From IMG/VR virus record IMGVR_UViG_3300046009_006583, positions 1 through 43,098 of that record: a DNA stretch of 43,098 nucleotides. One strand, written 5' to 3'. This document shows, in pieces, positions 38,240 through 43,098 of the stretch (positions are counted from its first letter, which is position 1; the number at the start of each line of letters is the position of its first letter). The notes below the pieces were generated by a model, which ran no database searches, was not told the DNA's origin, and saw only the letters and a program-made list of their open reading frames with translations. Source of the DNA: a virus. Position numbers and translations under genes: made by a program.

Positions 38240-39588
38240 CACCTACCCCCGCCGAGTTCAGCCGGGAACGGGATACCGGGTCCTGCGTTACGGGTCTTCC
38301 ACGCCTTCAGGACCATTTCGTTGGGCACGTCTTTCAGCGGAATCCTCGTTGCAGCGGATAGCTCTTTCGCAATCCTGTTGAACTCTGCCGGTGTGATCGT
38401 TGCCGCAGCCGGGTCTGCCTGACCCGCCGGGCCGTTCCCATTGACTCGCTGGCGTGCTTGTTCGATCTGCTTGCGGTACGGGATCGCGCGATTGCGGTCG
38501 TCCTCGTCCCACCCGTTTTGATCGGCGTAGTCCTCGATCGCCTCGGCCTTCTCAAGGGTCGAAATGTCATCGTCGCGCAGCATGGATGCGTAGGACCGCT
38601 TCAGCTCCTCGCCGAAGCCATCAGGGAAGCGTCCGTTCTCGTCGAAAAACGCCTTGGCGCTGGAGAACGCATTCTCCACGCCGGACGCGCCGACCGATCG
38701 GATCAGGTCGATGTCTCCCTCTCGGACGGTCGCGCCCTGATCCACCTTCCGCTGCCACCGCTGAAGAACTTCAAGCACGTCCAGCGCGTTCCGCGGGTTG
38801 GTGGCCTCAAGGCGTCGCCACTCCTTGGACGTATCGAATGCGACCTTGAGCTCGCCCTCGCGGTCCTTTCGGAACGTGTTTAGGTCGTCCGTGTCCCACT
38901 GCCCACCGTTATCAGCCGCTCGGCGCTCGGCGGCGATAGTCCTGGCGAGTGCGCGCTCTTCCGCGGCGATCGCGCGACGCTCAGCACGAGCTTCGGCAGA
39001 CATTGCTCGTCGCTCTGCCCGGTTCTCCGCGTCCGTCGTCTTCTCAAGAGCGATTTCGGCGGTCCGCGCCCGATCCGCCTCCACCGCCTGACCAGCCCCC
39101 AGCGTCGCGTCGATCGCCATGCCGCGATCCGCTCCGGGCGCCATCGCCATCTGCAAGTCTGAGCCGAGCGCAAGCTGGGTCGCGAGGTTGGCCTCGGCCA
39201 TGTTCGACCGGCCCACCTGATCGAACGTCGTCGGATCGTTCTGCGCGACGATGCCCGCGAAGTCCTGACCGCCGCCGTCGCCCATCAGGTCTTGCTCGGT
39301 GAAGTTCTTTGAAGTCACGTCCTGCGCGGTACGGCTCGCCGTGTCGACATCGGGCGCCATCGCGCGGAGCTTGTCCGCGAGGCCGGCGCGAAGCGTCAGC
39401 ATGTCGAGCTTGTGCTTCTCGTCGGCGCGTGCTTCGTTCTTCGCGTCGATTGCCATCTGCCGAGCAAACTTCGCCTGCTCGATCTGGTCTTGAAGCGCCA
39501 TCTCCTCGCGACGCGCCTTCTGATCGAAGAGCATCTTGACGAGGGTCGGGTCAACTGCACCGGCGTTTGCGTTGCCTTGGAAGGGCAT
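38239..39588 (-). CDS. Ejection (internal virion) protein candidate, 449 aa
   Basis: I chose the ATG at 39588, two bases after the previous stop (TAACCATG). The N-terminal half is coiled coil (QDQIEQAKFARQMAIDAKNE; ERRAMSAEARAERRAIAAEE, Ala/Arg/Glu-rich). The C-terminal part is helical and polar. The coiled-coil, Ala-rich make-up and the position between two other internal-protein candidates fit the middle ejection protein of podoviruses. Sequence motifs alone do not prove it. Confidence 0.6.
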   Translation of the reverse strand: MPFQGNANAGAVDPTLVKMLFDQKARREEMALQDQIEQAKFARQMAIDAKNEARADEKHKLDMLTLRAGLADKLRAMAPDVDTASRTAQDVTSKNFTEQDLMGDGGGQDFAGIVAQNDPTTFDQVGRSNMAEANLATQLALGSDLQMAMAPGADRGMAIDATLGAGQAVEADRARTAEIALEKTTDAENRAERRAMSAEARAERRAIAAEERALARTIAAERRAADNGGQWDTDDLNTFRKDREGELKVAFDTSKEWRRLEATNPRNALDVLEVLQRWQRKVDQGATVREGDIDLIRSVGASGVENAFSSAKAFFDENGRFPDGFGEELKRSYASMLRDDDISTLEKAEAIEDYADQNGWDEDDRNRAIPYRKQIEQARQRVNGNGPAGQADPAAATITPAEFNRIAKELSAATRIPLKDVPNEMVLKAWKTRNAGPGIPFPAELGGGR

Positions 39589-39590
39589 GG

Positions 39591-40820
39591 TTAGAAACCC
39601 GACATCCATGGATTGTTTGCGTTCTGCGTCGCGTACTGATTCCCGGTCGATCCGGGGCCGCTGAAGTCGAGCCCGGCGGTCCGGCCACTCGTTCCGGTGT
39701 TGCCAAGCTGGCTGAGGTAGGCGTAGTTCCCGATCGCGCTACCCAGCGAACCCAGTCCGCCCGCAATGCCGTTCGCCAGCGCGCTCGAAGAGGTCATCTG
39801 AGCTTGACTCCGCAGCGCCGCCGCCGCCTGAGCCTGCTGCGCCGCGATCTGCGCGGAGTTCATCGAAGCCTGCGATCCGCTGTTTGCAATCCCGGCCGCT
39901 GCTGCCGTCGCCGGATTGAGCGCCGCCTGGATCGCGTTGGACATCCCGAGCTGCTGCTCGATGAGCCGGATGTTCTGGTCGAGCTTCGCGTCCGTCAGGT
40001 TCTCGAACATCGTCGCGGGGTTGAGTCCGCCGAAGTTCGCCATCAGGCCGAGTCGGCTCTTGAGATCCTCGAGCTGCCGCTCGTCGCGCGCGAAGAGATC
40101 CTGCGACAGCGGGTTGCCCGGCTGCCCCGTTCGCGCGAAGTCTGCGGCCCCACCCAGAAGCTCAGCGGCCGTTCCCGCCGCATTCGCGCGGTTCAAAATG
40201 GTGTCCGTGCGGATTCGGTCGAGGCCGTTGTCCTTGAGCTTTTGCATGTCGCTCTTGAACGCATCATCTTGCTCGAGAATCCCCTTCAAGTCGTCAAAGG
40301 TGATTCCCTGCTCTCGAAGCACCTTCTCTAGTCGACCGAGGTTCTTGATCGGGATTGGGTTTTCAAGCGTGTTCAGAACGCTGGCGCCCCACTTTCCTGT
40401 GCGCTTCCAGTCGTCCCACATATTATTCTTGGCAAGCCGGCGCCCCTCCGGAATCGTCGAGGGGTCCCTCAAGAATCCGGCAAGCTGCTCTTGGGAAAAG
40501 TTCTGACCTCCGGGGTCGAGCAAGAGCGACGGATCGCTGCGGATCCCAGTCAGCGCATTGATGACTCTCGCGCGCGTCTTGTCTGCCATCGGACTGGAGC
40601 GAAGCTGAGCAATGAGCTGCTGGTACGGACCCGGGATCGTGTTGATGTTCCCGAATCCAAGAGGGTCCAGGCCGGCGAACTGCGTGGCTTGCAGGGCGTA
40701 GTCGAGGGCGGGGGCATACTGAACACCCTTCCCCTGCCCGCCGGCTGCGCCGCCCAACAGCCCACCCGCGACCTGCCCGCCCGCTCCAAGAAGGCCGCCG
40801 ATGATTGCTCCCCATGCCAT
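39591..40820 (-). CDS. Ejection protein candidate with glycine-rich N-terminus, 409 aa
   Basis: The N-terminus (MAWGAIIGGLLGAGGQVAGG and on) is a Gly/Ala-rich hydrophobic segment, typical of the first ejection protein (T7 gp14, P22 gp7), which inserts into membranes. The middle is helical and charged. The C-terminal third is Ala/Gln/Ser-rich (AAQQAQAAAALRSQAQMTSS) and ends in a Gly/Asn-rich tail. The ATG at 40820 is two bases after the preceding stop. Role inferred from composition and gene order. Confidence 0.65.
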   Translation of the reverse strand: MAWGAIIGGLLGAGGQVAGGLLGGAAGGQGKGVQYAPALDYALQATQFAGLDPLGFGNINTIPGPYQQLIAQLRSSPMADKTRARVINALTGIRSDPSLLLDPGGQNFSQEQLAGFLRDPSTIPEGRRLAKNNMWDDWKRTGKWGASVLNTLENPIPIKNLGRLEKVLREQGITFDDLKGILEQDDAFKSDMQKLKDNGLDRIRTDTILNRANAAGTAAELLGGAADFARTGQPGNPLSQDLFARDERQLEDLKSRLGLMANFGGLNPATMFENLTDAKLDQNIRLIEQQLGMSNAIQAALNPATAAAAGIANSGSQASMNSAQIAAQQAQAAAALRSQAQMTSSSALANGIAGGLGSLGSAIGNYAYLSQLGNTGTSGRTAGLDFSGPGSTGNQYATQNANNPWMSGF

Positions 40821-40822
40821 GG

Positions 40823-42178
40823 CTAGATCCTTTCCACGACGAGGCGGGCGCGAGACTGCGTGGCGAGCCCGGTCGCTACCGTGGGATTAAAAATGATCGT
40901 CCCGGCGCCGTTGCCAGACCCCTCGGTGTACACGTCGGTCGTAAAGGCGTAGGTCGATCCGGGGGTCGGGTTGTCGACGATGTAGCTGAGCGTCACAGTC
41001 CCGCCGCTGAACTCGTTGTTTCCCGAGTAACAGGTTCGCCATGCGTACGGCCCTTCGACCGTCGTCGCCGGGTTGGCGTCGATTGTCTGCTGAATGCGGA
41101 AGGCGTACTCGGTCTGCTCAGTACCACCGCCGCCGGTCGTGCTCTTGAAGCAGAGCGTGACTTCGTACATAAGCCGGTATCCGGCGTACGGGATGTACTG
41201 GGAAAGAGAAAGGCCGGATCGGTTGCTCCAGGCACCCGCGCCCGCGTTCGTCAGCGTGTCATCAGCCGTCGAGTAGACGGCCGTTCGGGTCGGGATGCTC
41301 GGCACCTCGTGCGGATAGGCATCGGCGAGCTCGAAGGCCCAGACCTCGAAGATGTTCCAGTCGGCGCCGGTCGCCGTACCCGTGATCGAAACCGTGATGT
41401 CGCCCGGGGCCGTCGTCGGCTTGACGATGCCCTGCGTGATCGTCACGGCGGTCGATGCGGTCGTCGAGTCCGAGATCGAGATGTTGCTGTAGTCGCCCGA
41501 CGCAAGGGCGCCGGTCGTAGACAGCGTGATCTCGCCCGCCGTCCTCGAGTACGCCATGCCGATCAGGTACTTGGTGTCGGTCTTGAGGCCCTTCAGCGTG
41601 AACGAGATGCCCTCGTTGCTGGCATCCGTCAGGATCCGCAGCGACCGCTTCTCGACGCCGATCTCGGTGTGGTTCGCGTTCGGGTTCTCGATGACCACAT
41701 CGGCCGGAGTGCCAACCAGAGTCCAACTGTTCGGGGCCTGCGTTGCCGTCCCTGTGTGCAGCTCGAATCCAGGGTTCTGGATCATGTTCCGGCCGACGAT
41801 GCACGGCTCAAACCACGCTGCCGCCGTCGCCGACCCGGTGTCCATGTAGTAGACGTTCGTCAGGTAGCCGCGGCTGGCGCCGAGCCGGTACCGAAGGCGG
41901 ACCATTTCCTGCGAGAGAGTGGCGGGAAGGCTCGGGGTTCCGGTATCGCCCGGATTCGTCGTCGCCGAGTAGGCTGCAATATCGTCCGCGAGGTCGAGAA
42001 CCTTCGACATTGCGATGTCGGCAAGCTGCGCGTTCGTGATCGCAGCCGAGCCCGACAGGTTCGTCGTGTCGAGGTTGCCGTTCACGGTCGACAGGATGTT
42101 GTCGAACTCGGCATTGACTTCGGTCGCGCTCGCCGTCGTCCCGGTCACGAAAGTAGTGATTCTGGAAATGAAGCTCAT
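40823..42178 (-). CDS. Tail fibre / appendage protein, 451 aa
   Basis: The N-terminus FISRITTFVTGTTASATEVN and the following AEFDNILSTVN form the adaptor motif shared by many podovirus fibres that bind to the tail. A carbohydrate-binding-like beta domain follows (MIQNPGFELHTGTATQAPNS, then WTLVGTPADV), as in CBM-like modules, and the C-terminal region is beta-rich. No signal peptide is present, unlike the fibre-like proteins further along. The ATG follows the nozzle stop directly (TAAATG). It is the only normal-looking, non-secreted fibre and probably the adsorption fibre. Confidence 0.7.
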   Translation of the reverse strand: MSFISRITTFVTGTTASATEVNAEFDNILSTVNGNLDTTNLSGSAAITNAQLADIAMSKVLDLADDIAAYSATTNPGDTGTPSLPATLSQEMVRLRYRLGASRGYLTNVYYMDTGSATAAAWFEPCIVGRNMIQNPGFELHTGTATQAPNSWTLVGTPADVVIENPNANHTEIGVEKRSLRILTDASNEGISFTLKGLKTDTKYLIGMAYSRTAGEITLSTTGALASGDYSNISISDSTTASTAVTITQGIVKPTTAPGDITVSITGTATGADWNIFEVWAFELADAYPHEVPSIPTRTAVYSTADDTLTNAGAGAWSNRSGLSLSQYIPYAGYRLMYEVTLCFKSTTGGGGTEQTEYAFRIQQTIDANPATTVEGPYAWRTCYSGNNEFSGGTVTLSYIVDNPTPGSTYAFTTDVYTEGSGNGAGTIIFNPTVATGLATQSRARLVVERI

Positions 42179-43098
42179 TTATCCCACCGGGTTCGCTTGC
42201 GCGTCGGCGGTTGCGCCGGACACGAAGACTTCTTGAGTCAGTGAACAGATCCAGAAAGGCTGGTTTGCCGTCGAGTGCGAGAAGCGGTGAGCCACCGTGG
42301 GCGACGTGCCGACCGAAGACACGCGATGGCGAATCGTCGCCTCGTTCGAGCCCCACTCGGCCTCGCCCCAGTTGAATCCACCCCAGAGCGCGCCGCCGCC
42401 CGGGGACGCAACCAGCGTCGTCTGCCCGAGCCGCTGCCCGTCGTCGAGGAGGAGCTGGTGGCTGATGTTGTACGAGCCGTTGCCCTGAAGCGCGACGAAC
42501 GTGTCGCCGATCGTCTTCTGCTTGTACGGCATGTCGTAGTCGTCGTTCTTCGTGATGAAGTCCGAGGCAATCCCGGCGTCCATATCGCTGTAGACGTTTC
42601 GGCCGAATCGCATCACGCGGCCCGACAGATCCCCGACATAGACGTACGGGACATCATCCGTTCCACGGGAAACGGTGATGAAGTTCGGGTTGATCCCGCT
42701 GAAGTCCCACTTGTACCAGCGCACCGTCTCGTGCGTGAGTACGGTCGCGTCCTTGATGTCCATGCACAGGATCAGGTTGTGGGTCGAGCTCGAGCCCGTC
42801 GTCACGAGGAAGAGCACCAGCCCCTCGTTGGGCCAGTACGTCCCGCTCGCGTACTTGAGCCTCGATCGGTTCAGCGAGTCGAACGTCTTGCGGATCGGCC
42901 ACGACAGATAGTTGCTCGCGGTGTTGCCGTATTCCTTCGACTGGACGAGCGAGTGGATGCCGTCCTGGCTCAAATAGACCGCATCGCCGACATCCACGCC
43001 GAGGTTCACGAAGGCGTTCTGCCCGACGCACCCGGTCTGGATCGAGTCGACCATCGTAAATGCGGTCGAGTTGCCGGCTACGGCGGGATTGGGCGCAA
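42179..43098 (-). CDS. Tail nozzle / DNA-stabilisation-like protein, C-terminal part
   Basis: This is the rest of the gene that begins at 923; bases 42973-43098 repeat 2-127, so the full product is about 571 residues. Here the propeller-like blades continue (GDAVYLSQDGIHSLVQSKEY, YVYVGDLSGRVMRFGRNVYS, HQLLLDDGQRLGQTTLVASP) and Trp-rich GGFNWGEAEWG lies near the end. The frame ends in TAA just before the fibre ATG. The function is as given for the N-terminal part. Confidence 0.72.
   Translation of the reverse strand, partial: APNPAVAGNSTAFTMVDSIQTGCVGQNAFVNLGVDVGDAVYLSQDGIHSLVQSKEYGNTASNYLSWPIRKTFDSLNRSRLKYASGTYWPNEGLVLFLVTTGSSSTHNLILCMDIKDATVLTHETVRWYKWDFSGINPNFITVSRGTDDVPYVYVGDLSGRVMRFGRNVYSDMDAGIASDFITKNDDYDMPYKQKTIGDTFVALQGNGSYNISHQLLLDDGQRLGQTTLVASPGGGALWGGFNWGEAEWGSNEATIRHRVSSVGTSPTVAHRFSHSTANQPFWICSLTQEVFVSGATADAQANPVG
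42973..43098. repeat. Terminal overlap, right copy
   Basis: The right copy of the 126-bp overlap. The base just outside it differs (42972 is A, base 1 is G). Merging the copies gives a genome of about 42,971 bp. Confidence 0.9.

Noticed and set aside
40805-42244. A 479-codon plus-strand frame opposite the fibre gene
   Set aside because: Antisense shadow: low-complexity Arg/Val/Asp-rich translation, no ribosome site, and the minus-strand fibre frame is clearly genuine.
1-43098. CRISPR array or cas operon (prompted by the Cas4-like nuclease)
   Set aside because: No regularly spaced direct repeats and no other cas gene. The nuclease lies in a phage recombination operon with Sak4-like and SSB-like partners.

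Overview
The window is a complete or near-complete genome of a temperate, short-tailed (podovirus-like) double-stranded DNA phage. Bases 2-127 recur as 42973-43098, so the contig closes into a circle of about 42,971 bp. Evidence for a phage: large terminase, portal, scaffold, major capsid, tail adaptor, tail nozzle, ejection proteins, lysis genes and a tyrosine integrase, with no tape-measure or tail-tube gene. The DNA is GC-rich, genes are packed with 1-4 base start/stop overlaps (TGATG, ATGA, GTGA), and GTG starts are common. A C-terminal PEP-CTERM signal and several Sec signal peptides point to a Gram-negative host that has an exosortase system. The host itself cannot be named from this sequence.

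Layout. (1) Minus strand, 9373 down to 1 and continuing from 43098: head and tail genes (small protein, TerL, portal, zinc-ribbon protein, scaffold, capsid, two unassigned virion-region proteins, adaptor, nozzle). (2) Minus strand, 42178-36260: fibre and three ejection-type proteins. (3) Minus strand, 36235-28544: four large or mid-sized proteins with N-terminal signal peptides, three of which look like beta-helices, followed by a PEP-CTERM protein. (4) Minus strand, 28554-24941: lysis cassette (XhlA-like protein, DUF5675-like lysin candidate, holin-like proteins, overlapping spanin pair), then a metallophosphoesterase and an HExxH zincin. (5) Plus strand, 16840-24785: XRE regulator, small zinc-binding proteins, Sak4-like recombinase with an SSB-like protein, Cas4/RecB-like nuclease, small accessory genes, integrase with attP, and a GIY-YIG-like protein. 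(6) Minus strand, 16756-12431: second XRE regulator, then a replication cluster (winged helix, initiator-like protein with an inserted GIY-YIG-like domain, helicase-loader candidate, VRR-NUC-like nuclease, small proteins) ending in a DNA-binding, possibly small-terminase, protein. (7) Plus strand, 9512-12033: an isolated three-gene cassette whose products all look exported or membrane-targeted, including a 59-residue cysteine-knot-like peptide.

How it fits together: divergent XRE regulators at 16756/16840 probably set the lysis-lysogeny choice. The rightward operon handles recombination and integration into a host tRNA gene; the leftward early block handles replication. The late operon builds the virion and lyses the cell. 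The unexpected part is the export programme. Seven gene products carry, or may carry, Sec-type targeting sequences, and one carries an exosortase-type sorting tag that lies in frame with the preceding secreted beta-helix protein across a single amber codon. This is unusual for tail fibres and suggests a phage-encoded cell-surface module.
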